DNA of 64,000 nt, taken from contig NZ_CP049017.1 of assembly GCF_014236795.1 (NCBI RefSeq), positions 598,001 through 662,000 of the forward strand, read 5' to 3'. Positions 50,835 to 59,113 of the stretch are shown in pieces. The stretch's first letter is position 1. Every line of letters starts with the position of its first letter. The notes under the pieces are model-generated. The model made no database searches, was not told where the DNA came from, and was given only the letters and a program-made list of their open reading frames with translations. The DNA comes from Xanthomonas theicola. GTDB lineage: Bacteria; Pseudomonadota; Gammaproteobacteria; Xanthomonadales; Xanthomonadaceae. Both the position numbers and the translations under genes were made by a program.

Positions 50835-52681
50835 GCGTCCACCCGCACTTCGCGCATCATGCCGCCGTCCATGTGGTACAGCAGGTGGCAGTGGTAGGCC
50901 CAGCGACCCAGCGCGTCGGCGCGCACGCGGTAGCTGCGGCGCGTGCCCGGCGGCATGTCCACGGTGTGCTTGCGCAGCTGGAACCGGCCGGCGGCATCCT
51001 CCACGTCGCTCCACATGCCGTGCAGGTGGATCGGGTGCTGCATCATCGTGTCGTTGACCAGCACGATGCGCAGGCGCTCGCCGTAGTTGAGCCGCAGCGG
51101 CTCGGCGCTGGCGAACGGGACGCCGTCGAAGGACCAGGCGAACTTCTCCATGTTGCCGGTCAGGTGCAACTCGATCTCGCGCCCGGGTTCGCGCCCGTCT
51201 GGGTCGTCGAACAGGCTGTGCAGGTCGGCATAGGTCAGCACCCGGCGGCCATTACCGCGCAGGCCGATGCCGGGATCGTCCAGCTTCGGCGCGGTGGCGC
51301 AGGATTGCATGTCCACCAGCGGATTGCCGCGTTCGCTGCGCGCATGCGTGGGCGCAGCGCCAGCGCCAGCGCCAGCGCCGGCATCGGCATCGGCATCGGC
51401 ATCGGCATGCGCGCCGTGGTCCATCGCCGCGTGGTCCATGCCGGCCATGCCCATGCCGGCGCCGCAGCCGCCTTCCATGCCCTTCATCGCGCCGCCGCCG
51501 TGGTCCATACCGGCGTGCCCGCCCATGGCGTGGCCCATGTCCTGCATGCGCAGCAGCGGGCGCGGATCGTTGGCCGGCACCGGCGCCTGCAGCCCCTGGC
51601 GCACGGCCAGGGTGCCGCGCGCGTAGCCGGTGCGGCCCATGTCTTGGGCGAACACGGTGTAGGCGTCCTGGCCGCCGGGTTCGACCAGCACGTCGTAGGT
51701 CTCGGCCGCGGCGATGCGCAGTTCGTCCACGCTCACCGGGTGCACGTACTGGCCGTCGGCGGCGACCACGGTCATCTTCAGCCCGGGGATGCGCAGGTCG
51801 AAGTAGGTCATGCTGGAGGCATTGATCAGACGCAGCAGCAGCGTTTCGCCGCGACGGAACACGCCGGTCCAGTTGCCGCCGGGCGCGACCCCGTTGAGCA
51901 GGTAGGTGTAGGTGTTGGCGTTGACGTCGGACAGGTCGCTGGGCGTCATCCGCATGCGTCCCCACATGCCGCGGTCGGCGAGGGTGGCGCGCAATCCGTC
52001 CTCGCGCGCGTCGCGCAGGAAATCGCCGACCGTGCGCTGGTAGGTGTTGTCGTAGGACGGCATCTTCTTCAGCCGCCGGAACAGCGCCGCCGGGTCCAGG
52101 TCGGTCCAGTCCGACAGCAGCAGCACGTGTTCGCGGTCGTAGCGGTAGGGCGGCGGCTGCAGCGGATCGATCACGATGGCGCCGTACAGGCCGGCCTGTT
52201 CCTGGTGCAGCGAGTGGCTGTGGTACCAGTAGGTGCCGGACTGGCGCAGGGTGAAACGGTAGCGGTAGCTTTCGCCGGGATAGATCCCGTCGAAGCTCAT
52301 GCCGGGCACGCCGTCCATGTTGGCCGGCAGCAGGATGCCGTGCCAGTGCACCGAGGTCGGTGTGCGTCCGGGCAGGCGGTTGGCCACGCGCACTTCGACG
52401 CTGTCGCCCTCGCGCCAGCGCAGGATCGGCGCGGGCACGCTGCCGTTGACGGTGATGGCCGGACGCTCGCGCCCGGTGAAGTTGACCCGGGCGCTGCCGA
52501 TGCTCAGGTCGAAATCGCTGCCGTGCAGCTGGTCGGGTACGGCGCCGTCGCGCGCCAGTGCGGCGGCCTGGGCCGGGCGCAGCGACAGGCCGCCGAGGCC
52601 GGCGGCGGCGCCCAGCGCCAAGCCGGTGACGAAACGGCGCCGCGACGGCAGGGCCGGCAGGCCGGAGGAAGGTGGTTTCAT
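50831..52681 (-). CDS. copA: Periplasmic multicopper oxidase CopA
   Basis: A 616-residue multicopper oxidase that oxidises Cu(I) in the periplasm. A twin-arginine signal (PSRRRFVTGLALGAAAG) means it is exported folded. Copper ligands are visible in SVHWHGI, TYWYHSHS, HPIHLHGMW and AYHCHLLYHMDGGM. A Met/His-rich insert (about 395-445, MDHGGGAMKGMEGGC and similar) is typical of the resistance-type CopA. Within it is a run of Asp-Ala and Gly-Ala pairs encoded by hexamer repeats. It lies between copL and copB. Confidence 0.95.
   Translation of the reverse strand: MKPPSSGLPALPSRRRFVTGLALGAAAGLGGLSLRPAQAAALARDGAVPDQLHGSDFDLSIGSARVNFTGRERPAITVNGSVPAPILRWREGDSVEVRVANRLPGRTPTSVHWHGILLPANMDGVPGMSFDGIYPGESYRYRFTLRQSGTYWYHSHSLHQEQAGLYGAIVIDPLQPPPYRYDREHVLLLSDWTDLDPAALFRRLKKMPSYDNTYQRTVGDFLRDAREDGLRATLADRGMWGRMRMTPSDLSDVNANTYTYLLNGVAPGGNWTGVFRRGETLLLRLINASSMTYFDLRIPGLKMTVVAADGQYVHPVSVDELRIAAAETYDVLVEPGGQDAYTVFAQDMGRTGYARGTLAVRQGLQAPVPANDPRPLLRMQDMGHAMGGHAGMDHGGGAMKGMEGGCGAGMGMAGMDHAAMDHGAHADADADADAGAGAGAGAAPTHARSERGNPLVDMQSCATAPKLDDPGIGLRGNGRRVLTYADLHSLFDDPDGREPGREIELHLTGNMEKFAWSFDGVPFASAEPLRLNYGERLRIVLVNDTMMQHPIHLHGMWSDVEDAAGRFQLRKHTVDMPPGTRRSYRVRADALGRWAYHCHLLYHMDGGMMREVRVDA
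51356..51410 (-). repeat. Hexanucleotide repeats inside copA
   Basis: GCCAGC-type and then four GCATCG hexamers (51381-51404) in tandem encode alternating Gly-Ala and Asp-Ala pairs in the Met-rich insert. Changes in copy number would keep the reading frame and alter linker length. Confidence 0.8.
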
Positions 52682-52794
52682 GAGCGAGCCTCGATACGAT
52701 GCGATGCGCGACCGCCTGGGGCGGTGCGCGCAGGGAGCGGCGGCGCGCAGGGGCGCGGCCGCAGTGGCGCCGCCCGCGGGCGGCGGCGTCGCGA

Positions 52795-53220
52795 TCAGGC
52801 GCTGGGAGGTCGCTCGAGCCGCGGCAGGCCGGGCGCGCCGCGGCCGTCCTGGCGCCGGCTGGGGAACGGGCGCTGCGCGACGACCGGCAGCGCCAGCGGC
52901 AGCGCGATCGGCGCCGGTAGCGGCTGTGCATGCGGGCACTGGCAGCCGGTGGCGCCGCAGCAACCGTGCTTGCCGGCCTGCTTGGGGCAATGGCCATCGC
53001 CATGGTCGGCAGGTGGCGGTACGGCCGCCTGTGGGTGACAGGGCGTCGCTGCGCCGGCGGCAGAGGCGACATGCGCCTGGCTGGCGGCGTGGCGCTGCGT
53101 GGCGTGATCCGCGCCGGCCGGCGTCGCGGCCATGCCCGGCATCGCCACCGCCGTGCCGGCGCCATTGAGCACTAGGCTCAGGCACAACAGCAGGCGGGTC
53201 GGCAGGGCGAAGATCGGCAC
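52795..53220 (-). CDS. copL: CopL-family copper-responsive leader/metal-binding protein
   Basis: A protein of about 141 residues upstream of copA. The start is probably GTG 53220, giving a hydrophobic signal segment (ALPTRLLLCLSLVLNGAGTA) typical of CopL; an ATG at 53328 would add 36 residues. The mature part is rich in His and Cys (PADHGDGHC, KHGCCGATGCQCPHA), suitable for binding copper. In Xanthomonas, copL is required for copper-induced expression of copAB. The gap to copA is 113 bases. The promoter side faces insertion-sequence debris at 53360 onward. Confidence 0.8.
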   Translation of the reverse strand: MPIFALPTRLLLCLSLVLNGAGTAVAMPGMAATPAGADHATQRHAASQAHVASAAGAATPCHPQAAVPPPADHGDGHCPKQAGKHGCCGATGCQCPHAQPLPAPIALPLALPVVAQRPFPSRRQDGRGAPGLPRLERPPSA

Positions 53221-53361
53221 GGAAGACGAAAGGGGCGAGGGGATGCGCAGAGAATACTGGAGTGATCGCCGCCGACAAGTGCCGGGGTTCTTGGTGTCGC
53301 CGGTGTGCGCAGGCCCTCTGGCCAGCAATCCGTTGGCAGGGGTGAACCCTCCCCCCGCTCA

Positions 53362-53380
53362 GAGCCTGTTCAAAGTCTTT
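53362..53380. repeat. Solitary IS5-like terminal sequence
   Basis: GAGCCTGTTCAAAGTCTTT matches the end of the complete IS5 element at 25976 (GAACCTGTTCACGATCTTT) in 15 of 19 positions. No matching partner or transposase of that type is nearby, so it is probably a remnant end. Confidence 0.5.
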
Positions 53381-53387
53381 CCGGATT

Positions 53388-54447
53388 AGCCCTGACTCTC
53401 AGTTGTGGGAATTGCTAGGCGCACGCAGAACCGGCTGCGGACAAGGCATGCACCGCATCATGGCGTTGGCAAGTCGCAGCAGCAGCTCGCGCAACTGGAA
53501 TCTGCGATTGAAGCGGTAGGCGGCTTCGGCCAGATACCCGCCTTGCGTATTTGCCTTGTGCGACGGCGTGAGACACGCGGCGGATGGCGCGTTTGAGGTT
53601 GCCAGGCACCCCATTGACCCAGCGGGCGCCAGCCGCTTCGGTTGCAGCACGCCCTCTGCCGGCGTCCGGCGTGGTGTGCGCGTGGCCGGCATCCTCCAGG
53701 CGGCGGAAGCAGGCCAGCCCCTCGGTATGGACCTCGCATTCGGGCGCCAGGCGGCGCGCAGTCCAGTCCGTGAGCGAGGCATTGTCGAAGTTGCGCACCG
53801 GCGCGATCGCCACACGACTCGGCGCCGTGAAGGTGGCATCGGTCTACACCGCAATCAGGAACGATTGTTCGTTCTGCGATCCGCGCCCGGCCTGACCGCC
53901 GTGACGCTCGCCGCCCAGACAGGCATCGTCGATCTGCACAACACCAGACAGTTTCCGCGTGGCTTCGCGCTCGGCCATGGCCTGCATGATCTTGTGCTTC
54001 ATCCGCCAGGCCGTCTTGTCGTTGACCGCCAGATGACGCATCAGCTCCAGCGCGGCCAGATTGGTTTTGGTCCAGGTCCACAGGGGCAAGGCCAGCATCC
54101 AGGCGCGCAGCGGCAAGTTGGGCGCCGGCAAACAGCGTGCCTGCCATCAGACGGGTCCGATGCCGGCACGCGCTGCATTGGTCGTAGATCGCAGCACCAC
54201 GCTTGCAACGCGACCGCGCCCGCCCGGCACAGCAGGGACAGCGAAATCCCTGCGGCCACCGCCATTTGTACAGAGCGCGGTAGCACTTGGCCTCGGCGCC
54301 GTAGGACGCGAAAAACTCGGACATCGACAATCCCGCTTGGAACTGCACCGCATCGATGCTCATCACCCCACCTCATTGTCTTCAGATGACGGCAGCATCA
54401 ACTCAGGGCGGCGCAGATCCTGCGACGGGTGGCTGAAGGTCAGGGCT
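53388..54447 (-). mobile_element. Decayed IS1595-family element
   Basis: AGCCCTGAC (53388-53396) and GTCAGGGCT (54439-54447) are candidate inverted ends about 1,060 bp apart, a fitting length for this family. They enclose an IS1595-type transposase pseudogene. No target duplication could be identified, so the element may have suffered rearrangement at its edges. Confidence 0.65.
53399..54363 (-). pseudogene. IS1595-family transposase, several lesions
   Basis: It starts MSIDAVQFQAGLSMSEFFAS at 54363, with the N-terminal zinc-ribbon CPCCAGRARSRCKRGA...CSACRHRTR. A frameshift near 54135 moves the reading to LRAWMLALPLWTWTKTNLAA. A nonsense codon stands at 53844 inside SFLIAV-stop-TDATFTAP, and another frameshift near 53557 leads to YLAEAAYRFNRRFQLRELLL. 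The ISXO2-like domain with DDACLGGERHGG is recognisable. It cannot make an active transposase. Confidence 0.8.
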
Positions 54448-54481
54448 GATCAGTTCGATCATGGACAACTAAGGTACGCAC

Positions 54482-54761
54482 AAGACGGAGAAGGTCCGTG
54501 CCTGGTTGGCGGCCCATCCCCGCTGCCACGTCCGCTTCACTCCGACCTCGGCCTCATGGCTCAACCTGGTCGAACGCTTTTTCAGTCAGCTCAGTGAGCA
54601 GTGGATCAAGCGTGGCGCCCACACCCGCGTCAACGATTTGGAGCAGGCCATCTAAAGACTACATCGACCGCCACAACGAGAATCCGAAGCCTTTTGTCTG
54701 GCGCAAGAGTGCTGATTCCAGCATCACCCGCGTCGCACGGGCGGCTGCTAAACTTAATTGA
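54482..54761 (+). pseudogene. C-terminal remnant of an IS630-family transposase
   Basis: The reading VRAWLAAHPRCHVRFTPTSA, SWLNLVERFFSQLSEQWIKR and then, after a frameshift near 54653, DYIDRHNENPKPFVWRKSAD is the C-terminal third of an IS630-type DDE transposase (Glu in NLVERFF). The upstream two thirds are missing, apparently replaced by the IS1595-type element. Confidence 0.75.
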
Positions 54762-54846
54762 TATTTTTTGTGAGACGCCACATTATGTATCCCTTGAGGT
54801 ATCGTTAGTTTTGGTCCCCCGCCCTATATGAAATCCAGTTAGATCA

Positions 54847-55140
54847 ATGGGTTGGGTTGAAATGGACTCTGTGCCCATCATCCGCTGCGCCAAGGAGCCG
54901 GGATTTTCGCTGGAGGAGATCGGCGACCTGCTCACGCTGCGGAACGACCGCCTGCATGGCGTGGAGGGCATCGAGCAGCGCGCCAGCAAGCGCCTGCACG
55001 AACTGGACCGGCGCATCGCGCAGCTGACCGAGATGCGCGATGCGCTGGCCGTGCTGGTGGAGGAATGCCCGGGCAGCGGCGAACCCGAGGGCTGCCCGAT
55101 CCTCGGCGATATCCGCCGCGCCGCCGCGCCAGCGCCGTGA
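54847..55140 (+). CDS. CueR/HmrR-like MerR regulator lacking its DNA-binding domain
   Basis: A 97-residue frame whose sequence from residue 12 on (IRCAKEPGFSLEEIGDLLTL, RNDRLHGVEGIEQRASKRLHELDRRIAQL) is the second half of a copper-responsive MerR protein: the end of the wing, the dimerisation helix, and the metal loop with Cys74 and Cys83 (ECPGSGEPEGCPI). The N-terminal helix-turn-helix of about 35-40 residues is absent; the preceding bases are AT-rich insertion-sequence debris. It either is dead or makes a dimerisation/metal-binding fragment. The stop codon overlaps the GTG start of the P-type ATPase. Confidence 0.7.
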   Translation: MGWVEMDSVPIIRCAKEPGFSLEEIGDLLTLRNDRLHGVEGIEQRASKRLHELDRRIAQLTEMRDALAVLVEECPGSGEPEGCPILGDIRRAAAPAP

Positions 55141-57593
55141 ACGCGGCAGCCTCCACCCCCAGCACGTTGAGCCTGCCGGTGCACGGCATGCGTTGCGCGT
55201 CCTGCGGCGTCGGCCTGGAGCAGGCGCTCAACCGGCTGCCCGGGGTCAGCGCGCAGGCCAACGTCGCCGCCGCGCGCGTGCGCCTGGACTACGACCCGCA
55301 GCAGGTGAATGCGCAGACGCTGTTGCAGCGCATCGACCAGGCCGGGTACACGGTGCCGACGCAGGCGCTGACACTGGAACTCAGCGGCATGAGCTGCGCA
55401 TCCTGCGCCGCCGCGATCGAAGCGGTGCTGGCGAAGACGCCCGGGGTGATCGCCGGCAGCGTCAACCTGGCCGCGGCCAGGGCGCGCGTGGAGTACGTGC
55501 CGGGCATGGTCGAGCCGGCCGACATCGTCGCGCGGATCGGCAGGGCGGGCTTCGGCGCCAGCGTCCTGCGCGAGATGGACCAGATGCAGCTGGCAGCGCG
55601 CGACCACGCCGAGCGCCGCGCCTGGCGGTGGGAGCTGGGCCGCTTCGCCGCCGCGGCGCTGCTGACCTTGCCGCTGTTCGTGCAGATGGTCGGCATGCTG
55701 GATTTCTCCAGCATGGAGCATGCGCGCGGTGGCCAGCACGCCGAGCCGCTACCGCGCTGGCTGCAACTGCTGCTGGCCACGCCGGTGCAGTGCTGGCTCG
55801 GCGCGCGCTTCTACCGCGCCGGTTTCGTCGCCTTGCGCAACGGCCGCGCCAACATGGACGTGCTGGTCGCGCTCGGCACCAGCATGGCCTACCTGTACAG
55901 CGCCGCGGTCACCGTGTTCGGCTTGGCCGGGCAGCATGTGTACTTCGAGGCCAGCGCGTCGATCATCACCTTGATCCTGCTCGGGCGCCTGCTCGAGGCG
56001 CGCGCCCGGCGCAGGACCTCGTCGGCGATCCGCGCGCTGCTCGACCTCAAGCCGAAGACCGCCAGAGTGGAGCGCGCCGGCGCCATCGTGGAAATCGATG
56101 CCGCCGAGCTGCTGGTCGGCGAGGTGTTCGTGGTCGCCGCCGGCGAGCGTGTGCCGGTGGACGGCGAGGTGCTCGACGGCCGCTCCAGCGTGGACGAGGC
56201 GATGCTGTCGGGCGAGGCGATGCCGGTGGCCAAGGAGCCGGGCAGCCGCCTGTTCGCCGCCACCGTGAACCAGTTCGGCCTGTTGCGCGCGCGCGCCACC
56301 GGGGTCGGCGCCGACACGTTGCTGGCGCAGATCATCCGCATGGTCGATGCGGCGCAGGGGTCCAAGGCGCCGATCCAGCATCTGGTCGATCGCATCGCCG
56401 CGGTGTTCGTGCCGGCGGTGATCGCCATCGCCGCGCTCGCCCTGGCCGCGACCTGGCTGCTGAGCGGCAGCGTCGCCACCGCGCTGGTGCATGCGGTGGC
56501 GGTGCTGGTGATCGCCTGCCCGTGCGCGCTGGGCTTGGCCACGCCGGCCGCGATCATGGTCGGCACCGGCGTGGGCGCCCGCGCCGGCATCCTGATCCGC
56601 AACGCCGAGGTGCTCGAACGCGCCCGCGCGCTGACCACGCTGGTGGTGGACAAGACCGGCACCCTGACCGAGGGCCGGCCGCAGGTGACCGCGGTGGACG
56701 TGGCGCACGGCGGCGATGCCGGCGCGTTGCTGCGCCTGGCCGCGGCGCTGGAAGCCGGTTCCGCGCACCCGCTGGCGCAGGCGATCGTGCGCCGCGCCGG
56801 CGCCGACGGCGTGCGCGCGCCGGCGCCGGTCGCGCTGCCGGAGACGGTCGAGACGATGCCCGGCAAGGGCGTGCGCGGCCGCGTGGGCGCCCGCGAGGTG
56901 GCGCTGGGGTCGCTGGCGTGGATGCGCGAACTGGTCGCGCCGCCGCTGCTGGACGCGCTGCTGCTGCAGCGTGCGGACGAGGCGCAGGCGCAGGGCCAGA
57001 GCGTGGTCGGCGTTGCCCTGGATGGCCGGCTCGCCGGCTATATCGCCATCGCCGATCCGCTGCGCGCGAACGCCGCCGCGGCCGTGGCGCGGCTGCGGGC
57101 GCGCGGCATCGCAGTAGCGATGCTGACCGGCGACAACCGCCATGTCGCCCAGGCCGTCGCCGCGCGGGTCGGCATCGAGCGCGTGCAGGCCGAGGTGCTG
57201 CCGCAGCACAAGGCCGAGCAGGTGCGGCGCCTGCAGGCCGAGCGCGGCGCGCATGTCGGCATGGTTGGCGACGGCATCAACGACGCGCCGGCGCTGGCCG
57301 CCGCCGACGTCAGCTTCGCCATCGGCGCCGGTTCGGACATCGCGGTGGAAGCGGCCGACGTGGTGCTGGTGCATGGCGACCTGGGCGGCGTGGCCACCGC
57401 CATCGACCTGTCCGCCGCGACCTTGCGCAAGATCCGCCAGAACCTGTTCTTCGCCTTCGTCTACAACGTGCTCGGCATCCCGCTGGCGGCGTTCGGCCTG
57501 CTCAACCCGGTGCTCGCCGGTGCGGCGATGGCGCTGAGCTCGGTCTCGGTGCTGGGCAATTCCCTGCTGCTGAACCGCTGGCGGCCGCGCTGA
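55137..57593 (+). CDS. Copper-exporting P1B-type ATPase
   Basis: An 818-residue inner-membrane pump moving Cu(I) out of the cytoplasm. Two N-terminal heavy-metal domains carry CxxC (Cys20/23 and Cys87/90). The membrane metal site is CPC in VIACPCALGLATP. The phosphorylated Asp is in VVDKTGTLTEG (about residue 504). SAHPLAQAI, GDNRHV and MVGDGINDAPALAAADV complete the catalytic set. The start is GTG 55137, overlapping the stop of the regulator fragment (GTGA). A CopZ-like gene follows after 42 bases. It is usually called copA, actP or copF; I leave the symbol blank to avoid confusion with the oxidase. Confidence 0.94.
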   Translation: MNAAASTPSTLSLPVHGMRCASCGVGLEQALNRLPGVSAQANVAAARVRLDYDPQQVNAQTLLQRIDQAGYTVPTQALTLELSGMSCASCAAAIEAVLAKTPGVIAGSVNLAAARARVEYVPGMVEPADIVARIGRAGFGASVLREMDQMQLAARDHAERRAWRWELGRFAAAALLTLPLFVQMVGMLDFSSMEHARGGQHAEPLPRWLQLLLATPVQCWLGARFYRAGFVALRNGRANMDVLVALGTSMAYLYSAAVTVFGLAGQHVYFEASASIITLILLGRLLEARARRRTSSAIRALLDLKPKTARVERAGAIVEIDAAELLVGEVFVVAAGERVPVDGEVLDGRSSVDEAMLSGEAMPVAKEPGSRLFAATVNQFGLLRARATGVGADTLLAQIIRMVDAAQGSKAPIQHLVDRIAAVFVPAVIAIAALALAATWLLSGSVATALVHAVAVLVIACPCALGLATPAAIMVGTGVGARAGILIRNAEVLERARALTTLVVDKTGTLTEGRPQVTAVDVAHGGDAGALLRLAAALEAGSAHPLAQAIVRRAGADGVRAPAPVALPETVETMPGKGVRGRVGAREVALGSLAWMRELVAPPLLDALLLQRADEAQAQGQSVVGVALDGRLAGYIAIADPLRANAAAAVARLRARGIAVAMLTGDNRHVAQAVAARVGIERVQAEVLPQHKAEQVRRLQAERGAHVGMVGDGINDAPALAAADVSFAIGAGSDIAVEAADVVLVHGDLGGVATAIDLSAATLRKIRQNLFFAFVYNVLGIPLAAFGLLNPVLAGAAMALSSVSVLGNSLLLNRWRPR

Positions 57594-57635
57594 GCGCAGC
57601 GCCGGCGGCGACGATGTTCCAACGAGGACACTGCA

Positions 57636-57848
57636 ATGGGCCATATCGAACTGACGGTCCAGGGCATGACCTGCGGCGGCTGCTCGGTGCGGCTGCAACG
57701 GGTGCTGGAAGCCAGCGCCGGGGTCGCCGCGGCGCAGATCGTGCTGGACGGCGGGCGCGTCGGCGTCGACTATGACGACACCCGGACCGACGCGGCGGCG
57801 ATCGAGCGCGCCATCGCCGACGCCGGCTTCGGCGTCGCCCCGCGTTGA
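57636..57848 (+). CDS. copZ: CopZ-like copper chaperone (single HMA domain)
   Basis: A 70-residue single heavy-metal-associated domain with GMTCGGC (Cys13/Cys16) and the ferredoxin-like pattern ending IADAGFGV. It can carry Cu(I) to the ATPase encoded just upstream, 42 bases away on the same strand. Full length for the family. Confidence 0.9.
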   Translation: MGHIELTVQGMTCGGCSVRLQRVLEASAGVAAAQIVLDGGRVGVDYDDTRTDAAAIERAIADAGFGVAPR

Positions 57849-57994
57849 GCGCCCGCGCGCGCGGCGGGCGCTCGACGCGCGCCCGGCCGCCGCCCCCCGG
57901 CAGGCGAACGTCGCCGCGCGTCGCCGTCCCGGTGCGGCCACGCGACCCGGCGGGCGTGTATCGTGGGCAAGATTTTTCCGGCCAGCGCACCGCC

Positions 57995-59110
57995 ATGACC
58001 CCTCGCGATTGGGTGGCCAATGCCATCCAGAAGATCGAAGCCGATTTCAACCGCTCGGCCGACACCCACCTGATCCCGCTGGAGCTGCCCGGTTTCCCCG
58101 GCATCGACCTGTATTTCAAGGACGAGTCCAGCCACCCCACCGGCAGCCTCAAGCACCGTCTGGCGCGCTCGCTGTTCCTGTACGCGCTGGCCGACGGCTG
58201 GCTGTGCGAGGGGCGGCCGGTGATCGAGGCATCCAGCGGCTCCACCGCGGTGTCGGAAGCTTACTTCGCACGCCTGCTGGGGCTGCCGTTCATCGCGGTG
58301 ATGCCGGCCACGACCTCGCCGGAGAAGATCGCCGCGATCGAGTTCCAGGGCGGGCGCTGCCACCTGGTCGAGCGCGCCTGCGACCTGCACGCCGACGCGG
58401 TGCAGCTGGCGCGCGAGACCGGCGGCCACTTCATGGACCAGTTCCTGTATGCCGAGCGCGCCACCGACTGGCGCGCCAACAACAACATCGCCGAGTCGAT
58501 CTTCCGGCAGATGCAGGAGGAACCGCATCCGGTGCCGGAATGGATCGTGTGCAGCCCCGGCACCGGCGGTACCGCCGCCACGCTCGGCCGCTACGTGCGC
58601 TACCGCCGCCACGCCACCCGCATCCTGTGCGCGGACCCGGAAGTGTCGGTGTTCTTCGACGGCTACCGCCAGGCGCTGGCCGGGCGCGACCATGCCGCGC
58701 TGGCCAGCACCGGCGGCTCGCGCATCGAGGGCATCGGCCGGCCGCGGATGGAGTCGAGTTTCATCCCCAGCTGCGTCGATGCGATGGTCAAGGTGCCCGA
58801 CGCGCTGGCCTTGGCGGCGATGCGCTACGTCAGCGCGCGCCTGGGCCGGCGCGTGGGCGGCTCCACGGGCACCAACTTCGTCGGCGTGCTGCACGCGGCG
58901 ACGCAGATGCGCGAGCGGGGCCGCGGCGGCTCCATCGTCACCATCCTGTGCGACAGCGGCGAGCGCTACGCGCACAGCTACTACAACCGCGACTGGTACC
59001 TGCAGTACGGCATCCCGATGGAGGAGAACGACGCGGCGCTGGCCGCGGCGCTGGCCGCTGGCGCATTGCCGGCACTGCCGGCGGCCGCGCTCGAGGCCGG
59101 CGATCGTTGA
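57995..59110 (+). CDS. PLP-dependent cysteine synthase/desulfhydrase-family enzyme
   Basis: A 371-residue enzyme of the fold-type II PLP family (cysteine synthase/beta-synthase). The PLP lysine is in [14 protein letters not shown] (about residue 53), the substrate-binding loop is [21 protein letters not shown], and the phosphate loop is [16 protein letters not shown]. The N-terminal extension and the sequence [13 protein letters not shown] resemble Cds1-type L-cysteine desulfhydrases, which release H2S from cysteine, more than biosynthetic CysK/CysM. This is my best guess and not certain. It is convergent with the MocR gene, separated by three bases. Confidence 0.75.
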   Translation: MTPRDWVANAIQKIEADFNRSADTHLIPLELPGFPGIDLYFKDESSHPTGSLKHRLARSLFLYALADGWLCEGRPVIEASSGSTAVSEAYFARLLGLPFIAVMPATTSPEKIAAIEFQGGRCHLVERACDLHADAVQLARETGGHFMDQFLYAERATDWRANNNIAESIFRQMQEEPHPVPEWIVCSPGTGGTAATLGRYVRYRRHATRILCADPEVSVFFDGYRQALAGRDHAALASTGGSRIEGIGRPRMESSFIPSCVDAMVKVPDALALAAMRYVSARLGRRVGGSTGTNFVGVLHAATQMRERGRGGSIVTILCDSGERYAHSYYNRDWYLQYGIPMEENDAALAAALAAGALPALPAAALEAGDR

Positions 59111-59113
59111 CCC

